A stretch of DNA of 64,000 nucleotides from Afipia sp. GTDB taxonomy: Bacteria > Pseudomonadota > Alphaproteobacteria > Rhizobiales > Xanthobacteraceae. The position numbers were made by a program, and so were the translations under genes. Below the pieces are notes generated by a model. It worked only from the letters and a program-made list of their open reading frames with translations. It had not been told where the DNA came from and did not search any database. The DNA is taken from assembly GCA_017308595.1 (NCBI GenBank), contig JAFKER010000013.1, positions 62,001 through 126,000 on the forward strand, read 5' to 3'. Positions 7,706 to 15,209 of the stretch are shown here, piece after piece; position 1 is the stretch's first letter; each line of letters starts with the position of its first letter.

Positions 7706-9721
7706 ATGAACGCAAAAGCTCCCGCCGCGCTCTATCGCCGCTTCAATACATTGCTCATTGCCAATCGCGGCGAGATCGCCTGCCGCGTGATCCGCACCGC
7801 GCGAGCCATGGGCCTGCGCACCGTCGCTGTTTATTCCGAAGCGGACGCGGATGCGGTGCATGTCGCCATGGCTGACGATGCCGTGCTGCTCGGCCCGGCC
7901 CGGGCACGCGACAGCTATCTCAATGTCGATCGCATTATCGAGGCGGCTAAGAAGACTGGCGCTGAGGCCGTCCATCCGGGTTATGGTTTCCTGTCCGAAA
8001 ACGCGGACTTCGCGCGGCGCTGCGCGGCGGAAGGGATCGTGTTCGTCGGCCCGACCGGCGAGATGATGGAAGCCATGGGCTCGAAGTCCGGCTCCAAGGC
8101 GCTGATGGAAAAGGCGGGCGTGCCCCTGGTGCCCGGCTATCACGGCGAAGCGCAAGACGAGAAGACCTTGGCCGACGCGGCCAACAAGATCGGCTATCCG
8201 GTTCTTGCAAAAGCATCGGCGGGCGGCGGCGGGCGCGGCATGCGCATCGTCCGCAGCGCGGACGAACTCGGACCGGCCATTGTCAGCGCGAAGCGCGAGG
8301 CGCTCGCCGCCTTCGGCGATGACCGGATGCTGATCGAGAAGTTCGTTCTGAATCCTCGCCACATCGAAGTGCAGATCATCGGCGACAGCCATGGCAACCT
8401 GATCTCGCTGTTCGAGCGCGAATGCACCTTGCAGCGCCGCCATCAGAAGGTGATCGAGGAAGCGCCGTCGCCGACGCTCAATGCCACGCAACGCGAAGCT
8501 GTCTGCGAAGCGGCGCGTAAGGCGGCAGGCGCGGTGAACTATGTTGGCGCGGGCACTATTGAATTCGTCTCCGACGGAAAGGAGACCTTCTTCATCGAAA
8601 TGAACACGCGTCTTCAGGTCGAACATCCGGTGACCGAACTCATTACCGGCGTTGATCTGGTTGAACTGCAGTTGCGCGTGGCATTCGGCGAAAAGCTGCC
8701 GCTGACGCAGGATCAGGTCACGTTGAACGGTCACGCTGTCGAAGCGCGTGTCTACGCGGAAAACCCGAACAAGAATTTCATGCCGTCCGTGGGCCGCATC
8801 CGCACCTGGCGCACGCCGGAGGAAGTGGACGGGCTGCGCATCGACGCCGGTTACGCTGAAGGCAAGACCGTTTCGCCAAATTACGACGCGATGCTGGCCA
8901 AGGTCATCGCCTGGGCGCCGACACGGGATTTGGCAATCTCGCGGCTCAATCGCGGCCTACAGGAAACCGACGTTCGCGGCATCGTCACCAACATTCCGTT
9001 CCTGTCGGCGCTGATTACGCATCCCGATGTGCGCGCCAACACCATCGACACCAGCTTCATCGAGCGCGAGCTTGCGAAGCTGACGCCTGCGGAAGCCGAA
9101 CTCTCCGATCTTGAGCTTGCCGCCGCGGTTGCTTCCATCCTGCAAAGCGAGGCTGTCGCCGCCGGATCAGACTCAAAATCGCCGTGGCGCGCATCGGCAG
9201 GGTGGGCCGCCGTTGGCGCGCGGCATCGCCGCTTCCTGTTCCGGCAGGCGGATGGCACCGAGCGCAAGGCATCGCTGCGCTACGGGCAGGGGGCTTCCAC
9301 GCTGGCAATCGACGGGCGGAAACTCGATTTCGCAAGTTCGACCTCACCACGCGGCGGCATCGATCTTGTACTCGATGGTGTGAAGCATCATGTGACAGGT
9401 CTGCTCGATGGCCGCGAGGTCTATGTCCGTACCCGTCACGGACGCTTCGAGGTCCATTGGATCGACCCATTCGGGACGGAGGATGAGGAACAGTCGGGCG
9501 CGGATCGCGTGGTCGCGCCGCTGCCGGGTACGGTCGTTGCCCTGCTGGTGGAAGAAGGCGCTGCGGTCGAGAAGGGTGCCGCGATTCTCACGCTGGAAGT
9601 GATGAAAATGGAGCAGACCCTGCGCGCGCCTTTTGCGGGCACGGTGAAGGCGCTCAAGTGTAAGGTCGGCGACATCGTGGCGGAAGGTGTCGAACTCGCC
9701 GAGATCGAACCGAAAGCATAA
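7706..9721 (+). CDS. mccA: Methylcrotonyl-CoA carboxylase biotin-carrying (alpha) subunit
   Basis: 671 residues combining biotin carboxylase and biotin carrier. The N-terminal ATP-grasp part starts NTLLIANRGEIACRVIRTAR and carries KASAGGGGRGMRIV (glycine-rich loop), FERECTLQRRHQKVIEEAPS and EMNTRLQVEHPVTE (catalytic region). A linker of about 100 residues leads to the carrier domain with biotinyl Lys634 in EVMKM (631-635), near the C-terminus as expected. It carboxylates biotin with ATP and bicarbonate and works with MccB. Gaps of four and three bases to its neighbours indicate one transcript. Confidence 0.95.
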   Translation: MNAKAPAALYRRFNTLLIANRGEIACRVIRTARAMGLRTVAVYSEADADAVHVAMADDAVLLGPARARDSYLNVDRIIEAAKKTGAEAVHPGYGFLSENADFARRCAAEGIVFVGPTGEMMEAMGSKSGSKALMEKAGVPLVPGYHGEAQDEKTLADAANKIGYPVLAKASAGGGGRGMRIVRSADELGPAIVSAKREALAAFGDDRMLIEKFVLNPRHIEVQIIGDSHGNLISLFERECTLQRRHQKVIEEAPSPTLNATQREAVCEAARKAAGAVNYVGAGTIEFVSDGKETFFIEMNTRLQVEHPVTELITGVDLVELQLRVAFGEKLPLTQDQVTLNGHAVEARVYAENPNKNFMPSVGRIRTWRTPEEVDGLRIDAGYAEGKTVSPNYDAMLAKVIAWAPTRDLAISRLNRGLQETDVRGIVTNIPFLSALITHPDVRANTIDTSFIERELAKLTPAEAELSDLELAAAVASILQSEAVAAGSDSKSPWRASAGWAAVGARHRRFLFRQADGTERKASLRYGQGASTLAIDGRKLDFASSTSPRGGIDLVLDGVKHHVTGLLDGREVYVRTRHGRFEVHWIDPFGTEDEEQSGADRVVAPLPGTVVALLVEEGAAVEKGAAILTLEVMKMEQTLRAPFAGTVKALKCKVGDIVAEGVELAEIEPKA

Positions 9722-9724
9722 GTC

Positions 9725-10639
9725 ATGAGCGATCAGGTCCGCATTGTCGAAGTCGGCCCGCGCGACGGGCTGCAGAACGAAAAGACCCCGGTGAGTGCCG
9801 AGGCGCGGATCGCGTTTGTCGAAAATCTGGTGAAAGCCGGACTGGATATCATCGAAGTCGGCAGTTTCGTGTCACCGAAAGCCATTCCGCAAATGGCCAA
9901 TTCGGATCAGGTGTTGCGCGCGGTCGATCATCATCCCGGACACGAGTTTCATGTTCTCGTGCCGAACGAGAAGGGATACGAGGGCGCGAAGGCAGCGGGC
10001 GCGAAAGTGATCGCGGTATTCGCCTCGGCCTCCGAAGGTTTTTCCAAGGCGAACATCAACTGCACCATCGCGGAATCGATTCAGCGTTTCGTGCCGGTGC
10101 TGGAGCGTGCCAAGGCCGATGGCATTAAAGTGCGCGGCTATGTGTCGTGCGTACTCGGCTGTCCCTATGACGGCGAGGTGAAGCCATCTGCTGTTACCGA
10201 CGTTACGAAAAAGCTCTGGGATCTCGGCTGCTACGAGGTTTCGCTTGGTGACACCATCGGCGTCGGCACCCCGGCCAAAGCGCGGCAACTGTTGCGTGCC
10301 GTCGCCACCGAAGTTCCAATGCAAAATCTCGGCATGCATTTCCATGACACTTACGGTCAGGCGCTTGCCAATCTGTATGCGGGCCTGGAAGAGGGTGCGC
10401 GCGTGATCGACTCGGCAGCTGGCGGTCTCGGCGGTTGTCCCTATGCGCCCGGCGCGACGGGCAATGTTGCGACGGAAGATGTCGTCTACATGCTGGAAGG
10501 CATGGGCGTGAAAACCGGCGTGGACATGGCGCAGCTTCTCGCCGCGACCAACGACATCGCGCAGGTTCTCGGAAAGACACCGGTCAGCCGCGTCGCGTCA
10601 GCGCTGAACGCCAAGCTCAATGCCAGGGCGCGCGCGTAA
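9725..10639 (+). CDS. liuE: Hydroxymethylglutaryl-CoA lyase
   Basis: Splits HMG-CoA into acetoacetate and acetyl-CoA, the last step of the leucine branch. 304 residues. Visible are VGPRDGLQNEK with the catalytic Arg and Asp, the metal-binding GMHFHDTYGQA, and the signature GGLGGCPYAPGATGN carrying the catalytic Cys. No mitochondrial-type leader, as expected. It is the last gene of the operon; a nested inverted repeat (10655-10714) follows the stop. Confidence 0.95.
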   Translation: MSDQVRIVEVGPRDGLQNEKTPVSAEARIAFVENLVKAGLDIIEVGSFVSPKAIPQMANSDQVLRAVDHHPGHEFHVLVPNEKGYEGAKAAGAKVIAVFASASEGFSKANINCTIAESIQRFVPVLERAKADGIKVRGYVSCVLGCPYDGEVKPSAVTDVTKKLWDLGCYEVSLGDTIGVGTPAKARQLLRAVATEVPMQNLGMHFHDTYGQALANLYAGLEEGARVIDSAAGGLGGCPYAPGATGNVATEDVVYMLEGMGVKTGVDMAQLLAATNDIAQVLGKTPVSRVASALNAKLNARARA

Positions 10640-10654
10640 GCTCGCATTTTCGTG

Positions 10655-10714
10655 ATCGGCCGGCTCGTGTCGTTTTACGATGCCGGGCATCGGAAAATAA
10701 TCAGTCCGGCCGAT
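10655..10714. repeat. Nested inverted repeat after the leucine operon
   Basis: Outer arms ATCGGCCGG (10655-10663) and CCGGCCGAT (10706-10714) are perfect. Inside them CGATGCC (10678-10684) and GGCATCG (10686-10692) form a second palindrome around a single G. It is not followed by a T run. It may mark the end of the liu transcript or belong to the leader of the next gene. Confidence 0.4.
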
Positions 10715-10794
10715 GTAACAAAACTTCCTCTGTCCCGAACATCCATAGGCGGCATACGTCGCTTAACATAACCGGATTCAGAGGATCGCTTCAC

Positions 10795-11022
10795 ATGGCA
10801 CGCACTTCACGTATCGCGCTTGGCACCGCCGCTGCAGTTCTTTCGCTTGGTCTGGCGTTCGCGCCCGCCGCATTCGCCCAGGACAAGATGTCCAAGGACG
10901 GAATGAAGAAGGAAGACACGATGTCCAAAGACGGCATGAAGAAAGACTCCATGTCAAAGGATGGCATGAAGAAGGACAGCATGGCGAAGGACGGTATGAA
11001 AAAAGACGAGATGAAGAAGTAA
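10795..11022 (+). CDS. Secreted pentapeptide MxKDx-repeat protein
   Basis: 75 residues from ATG 10795, with GAGG about ten bases upstream. The N-terminal MARTSRIALGTAAAVLSL signal peptide with cleavage near AFA-QD is followed by roughly four ten-residue units built on MSKDGMKKDS, the known MxKDx pentapeptide-repeat type. The mature part is almost entirely Met, Lys, Asp, Gly and Ser: highly charged, Met-rich and probably disordered in the periplasm. Function unknown; Met/Asp/Lys richness suggests metal or oxidant contact, which is only inference. Monocistronic between the leucine operon and a convergent gene. Confidence 0.85.
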   Translation: MARTSRIALGTAAAVLSLGLAFAPAAFAQDKMSKDGMKKEDTMSKDGMKKDSMSKDGMKKDSMAKDGMKKDEMKK

Positions 11023-11044
11023 CTTCATCCCGTCTTTTGTTTTT

Positions 11045-11072
11045 GCAGGCTCGCCCATCGGGGCGGGCCTGC
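11045..11072. terminator. Hairpin between convergent genes, possible bidirectional terminator
   Basis: Twelve-base stem GCAGGCTCGCCC / GGGCGGGCCTGC with an ATCG loop and one G-T pair. It lies 22 bases after the MxKDx stop and 30 bases after the convergent DUF6481 stop. A T-rich run precedes it on the plus strand, and no T run follows on either strand, so it is not a canonical intrinsic terminator. Confidence 0.45.
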
Positions 11073-11102
11073 CGTTATTGTCAACTGTGACAGTCTGCGG
11101 CG

Positions 11103-11444
11103 TTACTTCTTCGCCTTGCGGGCGGCGTACCGCGCATCGCGTGCGGCCTTTTGCTGGGCCTTGAGCGCAGCTTCGGCGGCTTCCTTCTCGGCCTGAACAC
11201 GAAGCGCTTCCGCAGCAGCCTGGGCCGCGAGTTCGGCTTCGCGTGCGAGCTTTTCGGCTTTAGCCGCATCGCGCAGCTTCTGTGCCTCGGCGCGCGCCGC
11301 TGCCTGAGCCTGTCGCTCGGCTGCTTTCTTCAGGACTTCGGGGTCGTTCGGACCCGGCTGTGCCTTGAATTTCTCAACAATGCTTTTCCTGGAATTCCGC
11401 GCGGCTGCTGCGCGGTCCGCGAAACTCGGTTCCTTGAAACCCAT
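11103..11444 (-). CDS. Ala/Lys-rich coiled-coil protein, DUF6481-like
   Basis: 113 residues starting MGFKEPSFADRAAAARNSRK and ending ARDARYAARKAKK, a head and tail I associate with the DUF6481 family. The middle (about 30-100) is an uninterrupted Ala/Glu/Lys/Arg-rich stretch predicted to form a long helix or coiled coil. No signal peptide or membrane segment; probably cytoplasmic. Function unknown. It is convergent with the MxKDx gene and divergent from the double-barrel gene. Confidence 0.8.
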   Translation of the reverse strand: MGFKEPSFADRAAAARNSRKSIVEKFKAQPGPNDPEVLKKAAERQAQAAARAEAQKLRDAAKAEKLAREAELAAQAAAEALRVQAEKEAAEAALKAQQKAARDARYAARKAKK

Positions 11445-11711
11445 ACGGTCGATGTCTCTCTTTTGAAGGTCGTATCGCGGCTTGTAGCAGATTTGCAGAG
11501 CCTGTCAGCGGGGGAGTTGTGGAAGTCCCGGACTCTGCGGAGAATAACCATCGGCGAAATTCACCTAGCATTTCCAGACCTTTGGCGTGATCCCCGGTCT
11601 TATCGGCCGCGAACAAAATGGCAAAGATTGCGAAAAGGTGTGACTTGCGGGTGATAGTGGCCCTCACAGTTTCCGGATACCGTCGGCGGATTCTCCAAAG
11701 GGGCTGTTTTA

Positions 11712-13127
11712 ATGACGAGGTCTTTTTTTCTCGCGGCTGGCTTTGCTGCTTTAGGTACTGTTGCCGCACAGGCAGCCGACTTGCCGGTGCGTCCCTACAC
11801 CAAAGCGCCCGTGCTTGCCCCGACCTATGACTGGAGCGGATTTTACCTCGGCGTGAATGTCGGCCTGGGACTGGGCCGCGATCTGAGTAACATCACCAAC
11901 ACAACCGCTCTGCAATCGAGCACGGCCTATCTCGGACCAATCGGTGCGATTGGCGGCGCTCAGGCCGGCTACAACTGGCAGACTGGGGATTGGGTGTTTG
12001 GTCTGGAGACCGACATTCAGGGCTCTGCGATGCGCGATGATGGATTTTGCGGACGGTTTTGTAGAGTCGGTTACTTCCGTTTCGACCAGAAGCTGGATTG
12101 GTTCGGGACGACCCGGGCACGTGTCGGCCTCGCGACAGGTCCGGTTCTTAGCTACGTCACCGGCGGTGTCGCCTATGGCGGTGTTCAAACCGATGCGGCA
12201 TTCTTCGACTTTGCTCCCGGCACGTTCAGCATGAAAGGGACGCGAACCGGCTGGACAGTGGGTTCAGGGGTCGAAGCCTCGCTCGGCGGCGCCTGGACTG
12301 CCAAGATTGAGTATCTTTACGTTGATCTCGGGACCCAGTCGGCCAACTTTACCGCTGGTGGATTCAATTACGCTGTCAGTTCCGAGATCCGTGAACATAT
12401 TTTTCGCGCGGGCCTGAACTACCGTCTCGGTGCGAACAGTTCGTATGCGGCTGCGCCGGTCGCATACTGGAGCGGGTTCTACGTGGGTGCGAACGTCGGC
12501 GGCGCGACAGCCCGCAACCAGACACGTTTCGCCGACACCGCTGCGGCTCCGATATTCTCGGAGACCTACAATCTCATGCCCGACGGATATGTCGGCGGGT
12601 TGCAGGCTGGCTACAATTGGCAGTCTGCGGCATGGGTGCTCGGCATCGAAGCGGACTTTCAGGGTTCGACGCAGCGTGACAACAAGAGCTGCATGTTGGC
12701 CTGCTTCCTGCCGCCTGCGGGGCCACAGCAACTCAATGTCGATCAGCGCATGAACTGGTTCGGCACCGTGCGGGGACGCGTGGGCTATTCCGTCGGTCAG
12801 ACATTGTTTTATGGCACGGGCGGTCTCGCTTACGGCAACATCAAGAATAACGTCACTGAGCTTGCTGGCCCTCCATTCAGCGTGTCTTTCGATCACACGA
12901 AAACGGGCTGGACCGCCGGTGCCGGCATCGAGACGCCATTCGAGTTCTTGGGAATGTTCGGCAAAGGATGGACGACAAAAACGGAATATCTCTATGTCGA
13001 TCTGGGCCGTGTCACCGACAATTTCACCAACGTCGGAATCAATCAGGAGATATCCAGCCGCGTGACCGAGCATATTTTCCGAGGCGGTATCAACTACCAC
13101 TTCAATACGGACGTGGTGACGAAGTAA
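11712..13127 (+). CDS. Outer membrane protein with two tandem Omp25/Omp31-like barrel domains
   Basis: 471 residues, about twice the family's usual 220-270. A signal peptide ends near AAQAADLPV. Two homologous barrels follow. Domain 1 starts YDWSGFYLGVNVG (Trp41) and ends EHIFRAGLNYRL. Domain 2 starts AYWSGFYVGANVG (Trp253) and ends EHIFRGGINYHF. The period is 212 residues. Both halves carry the internal pattern QAGYNWQ, G(L/I)E(T/A)D, LDWFGTTRARVG or MNWFGTVRGRVG, GWTxGxGxE and KxEYLYVDLG. Only the second ends near the true C-terminus, and it closes with DVVTK rather than the usual terminal Phe. There is no frameshift or stop between halves, so this is a genuine fused duplication. Confidence 0.9.
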   Translation: MTRSFFLAAGFAALGTVAAQAADLPVRPYTKAPVLAPTYDWSGFYLGVNVGLGLGRDLSNITNTTALQSSTAYLGPIGAIGGAQAGYNWQTGDWVFGLETDIQGSAMRDDGFCGRFCRVGYFRFDQKLDWFGTTRARVGLATGPVLSYVTGGVAYGGVQTDAAFFDFAPGTFSMKGTRTGWTVGSGVEASLGGAWTAKIEYLYVDLGTQSANFTAGGFNYAVSSEIREHIFRAGLNYRLGANSSYAAAPVAYWSGFYVGANVGGATARNQTRFADTAAAPIFSETYNLMPDGYVGGLQAGYNWQSAAWVLGIEADFQGSTQRDNKSCMLACFLPPAGPQQLNVDQRMNWFGTVRGRVGYSVGQTLFYGTGGLAYGNIKNNVTELAGPPFSVSFDHTKTGWTAGAGIETPFEFLGMFGKGWTTKTEYLYVDLGRVTDNFTNVGINQEISSRVTEHIFRGGINYHFNTDVVTK

Positions 13128-13394
13128 CCGGGGCTGCAGGCAGATGGCGCTTGCGGTGTTGACCGCCGCTATCTGAACCCGCCGCCAGTCAGAGACTGGC
13201 ATCGTCCCCGCAAATTGAGTCGCGGCTTCGTCGATGATCTTAGTTGCGACCGCGAAAGGTTTTCGACCGGCGAGACTGGTCGGATTGTCCGGGGCGTATC
13301 TTCATACCTTTGTGGACGACAAATATATCACACTCGGACACATACCGGAAAATCCAATGAGTTCCTTAGCTTAACCAATTGATCGCTCATCTTG
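13128..13394. other. Intergenic region between two barrel genes
   Basis: With the hairpin at 13395-13444 this makes a 317-base gap. It is more AT-rich than its surroundings near 13310-13380. I see no coding frame, tRNA or convincing sigma-70 pair; it presumably holds the promoter of the 13445 gene. Confidence 0.4.
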
Positions 13395-13444
13395 CCCCCA
13401 CGTAAAAACGCCGCGTTCAAGTTTTTGTTATTGGGGGTTTTTTT
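13395..13444 (+). promoter_or_regulatory. Hairpin plus T7 run directly abutting the start codon of the next barrel gene
   Basis: CCCCCA (13395-13400) can pair with TGGGGG (13432-13437), and AAAAAC (13404-13409) with GTTTTT (13421-13426), across a small internal loop. The GGGGG at 13433-13437 is the only purine-rich candidate ribosome-binding site, and it is in the stem. Seven T residues (13438-13444) follow and touch the ATG at 13445. The shape fits either an intrinsic terminator/attenuator or a structure that hides the ribosome-binding site. Confidence 0.4.
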
Positions 13445-14473
13445 ATGTTTCGCCGTTTTATTGGCAGGGGTGTTCTTAGCGCGATCTTTGCTTCTGCACT
13501 CGTTTTGTCGACGCCGTCTACCAAGCCAGCAAGCGCATACACGATCACGGGTGGATTTGGCGCATTGGGCCTATTGAATGGGTCTTTTGCTGACGTCCGT
13601 GATGAACAAATTAAACAGATGGCACTGGCCGGGGCCACGGCAGCTGCGATCTTTGCGTTTGACGCGGTCTTTTCATCGACTCTCGGCATTCCATCGTTGT
13701 TCGAAGAATTGAGCGGGACGGCCTCTCGATCCAACCGTGGCCTGCTTGACGCGTTTGCTTATGCCCCTGAAGGCGATGCTCTCGCATACGGTCCTCGCAA
13801 GCGTGATCGTGCTGCGATGATTACCAAGGCGATGGCACCACGTCCGGTCGCAAACTGGTCGGGGCTTTATGGTGGCGTCAATCTCGGCTGGGGATTTGGT
13901 ACGAGCGGCTGGATTGATGCATTCGGAGATGTTGCGGGCATCCCCGGATCATCACTGGGCGTGCGGACAAATGGTGTCGTCGGCGGTCTGCAAGCAGGCG
14001 TAAATTTTCAATCTGGCAGGTTTGTCTATGGCCTCGAAGGCACGTTTTCCGGCAGCGATATTCATGGCAGCACGGTGCGGAACCTGCCTCCTGCAGTCGG
14101 AACATTCAGCAATCGGTTGAACTGGCTTGCCAGCATCACCGGTCGAGTGGGTTATACGCTCCCTGTCACCATGTTCTACGTGAAGGGTGGCGCCGCTTTC
14201 GCGGAGTTTGAAAACAACATGCGTCTCGATGGCAATGCCGGCCCGTTTGTATTTCCGGGGCAAACGGCAACTCGCGCGGGCTGGACCGTCGGCATGGGTG
14301 CAGAGCGTGCGCTGAATGATCGCTTGTCACTGCGGTACGAGTGGAATTATTTCGACTTTGGCAAGCAGCGCTACGATACGTTCTTGCAAGCGTTTGGACC
14401 GGCCCGGGTCGATATCGACCAGACTGTCCACACTGTCACGGTTGGGCTGAACTATCGGTTCGGCAGCAACTAG
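13445..14473 (+). CDS. Omp25/Omp31-like outer membrane protein with long N-terminal extension
   Basis: 342 residues. A signal peptide (MFRRFIGRGVLSAIFASALV, cleavage near ASA) is followed by about 110 residues with no resemblance to the barrel. These include a hydrophobic Ala-rich stretch (QMALAGATAAAIFAF) and a Ser/Arg-rich part. The barrel proper begins at NWSGLYGGVNLGWG (about residue 139) and ends VGLNYRFGSN, with GYTLPVTMFYVKGGAAF, GWTVGMGAERAL and YEWNYFDFG as family landmarks. The extension could be a periplasmic or surface domain, or the true start could lie further downstream. A strong terminator follows. Confidence 0.83.
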   Translation: MFRRFIGRGVLSAIFASALVLSTPSTKPASAYTITGGFGALGLLNGSFADVRDEQIKQMALAGATAAAIFAFDAVFSSTLGIPSLFEELSGTASRSNRGLLDAFAYAPEGDALAYGPRKRDRAAMITKAMAPRPVANWSGLYGGVNLGWGFGTSGWIDAFGDVAGIPGSSLGVRTNGVVGGLQAGVNFQSGRFVYGLEGTFSGSDIHGSTVRNLPPAVGTFSNRLNWLASITGRVGYTLPVTMFYVKGGAAFAEFENNMRLDGNAGPFVFPGQTATRAGWTVGMGAERALNDRLSLRYEWNYFDFGKQRYDTFLQAFGPARVDIDQTVHTVTVGLNYRFGSN

Positions 14474-14492
14474 CCGCAAGACTGCATCTTGA

Positions 14493-14530
14493 GCCGCCGT
14501 CCCTTTATCGGGGCGGCGGCTTTTTCGTTT
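14493..14530 (+). terminator. Intrinsic terminator after the extended barrel gene
   Basis: Eleven-base stem of GCCGCC, GTCCC and their complements around TTTATC, with one G-T pair, followed by TTTTTCGTTT. It starts 20 bases after the stop at 14473. Confidence 0.85.
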
Positions 14531-14573
14531 CTCAAACCACCTGCGCCATTATGGCGGGTGACGATCTTTGAAT

Positions 14574-14801
14574 TTATCGCCCCTTAGCTCTCTGTCCGGA
14601 AGCGCGACAGGCGGGAGAAAGCTGATCGCGGTGACTTCTCAGACACGCATTGCGAGCCTGAGTGTCGGTAGCGACGTGAGAACAGAATTGAGCAACTTCG
14701 GCAGCGCAGGGGCCTTGGCCGCCATATTTTGCCCTCGGCCCCTGGGCCAACGACGGCGTGGCGAACATAAGAATAGCAGCGATTGTAATACCCAGCTTCA
14801 T
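14574..14801 (-). CDS. Small secreted Cys-containing protein
   Basis: 75 residues from ATG 14801; an upstream in-frame GTG at 14810 would add three residues. The signal peptide MKLGITIAAILMFATPSLAQ is clear. The mature part has four Cys (GPCAAEVAQFC, NACLRSH, SPACRA), a spacing resembling the 'cysteine-rich repeat' found in small alphaproteobacterial periplasmic proteins, and a basic tail. The Cys residues probably form two disulfides in the periplasm. Function unknown. It is convergent with the preceding barrel gene. Confidence 0.7.
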   Translation of the reverse strand: MKLGITIAAILMFATPSLAQGPRAKYGGQGPCAAEVAQFCSHVATDTQARNACLRSHRDQLSPACRASGQRAKGR

Positions 14802-14810
14802 GATGACCAC

Positions 14811-15209
14811 TCAAAAAAAAGAACGACAAATGTTTCTGGCGGAATAATCAGCAAATTATCGGCGACTACCGCGCACAATGCCAGATCATCTTTCTCACCC
14901 TGAAGCCGTCGGGGCGGCGGCCGACGTTGAACGGGATCGCCCGGGAACTAATTGAACGCGGCGTAGCGCCGGAACAGAGGCGATTCGCGAACCGCTTTCG
15001 GAAGACGACTCTTCAAGTTGAGCGAACTTCAGATTTTTAGTTTCCTGTTTGTGTTTGACGGTATCCCTTAACTGACGATCGATGGAACATGTTGCAGTAA
15101 AGGCTCACAGCCAGTTTGAAATGTTCAAGATGTGAGCATTCAGTTGATCTGTTGAAGTAACAATGATTTTTCTGAGACATCGAAATTTCATTTCACGGGT
15201 TCCCTAATT
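14811..15209. other. Intergenic region before barrel gene 15210
   Basis: About 400 bases with no gene I can support. One frame (up to a stop at 15038-15040) stays open for over 50 codons and reads like basic helical protein, but has no start codon. The last 150 bases before the ATG are more AT-rich and presumably contain the barrel's promoter; no good -35/-10 pair is evident. Confidence 0.35.

Noticed and set aside
10736-10760. EcfG-like promoter CGAAC-N16-CGTC before the MxKDx gene
   Set aside because: Two mismatches to the GGAAC...CGTT consensus I recall; too weak to list as a feature.
14882-15040. Plus-strand frame reading GRRPTLNGIARELIERGVAP, faintly like a recombinase tail
   Set aside because: No start codon, too short for a domain call, and the resemblance is only to a common helix pattern. 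A translated search would decide.
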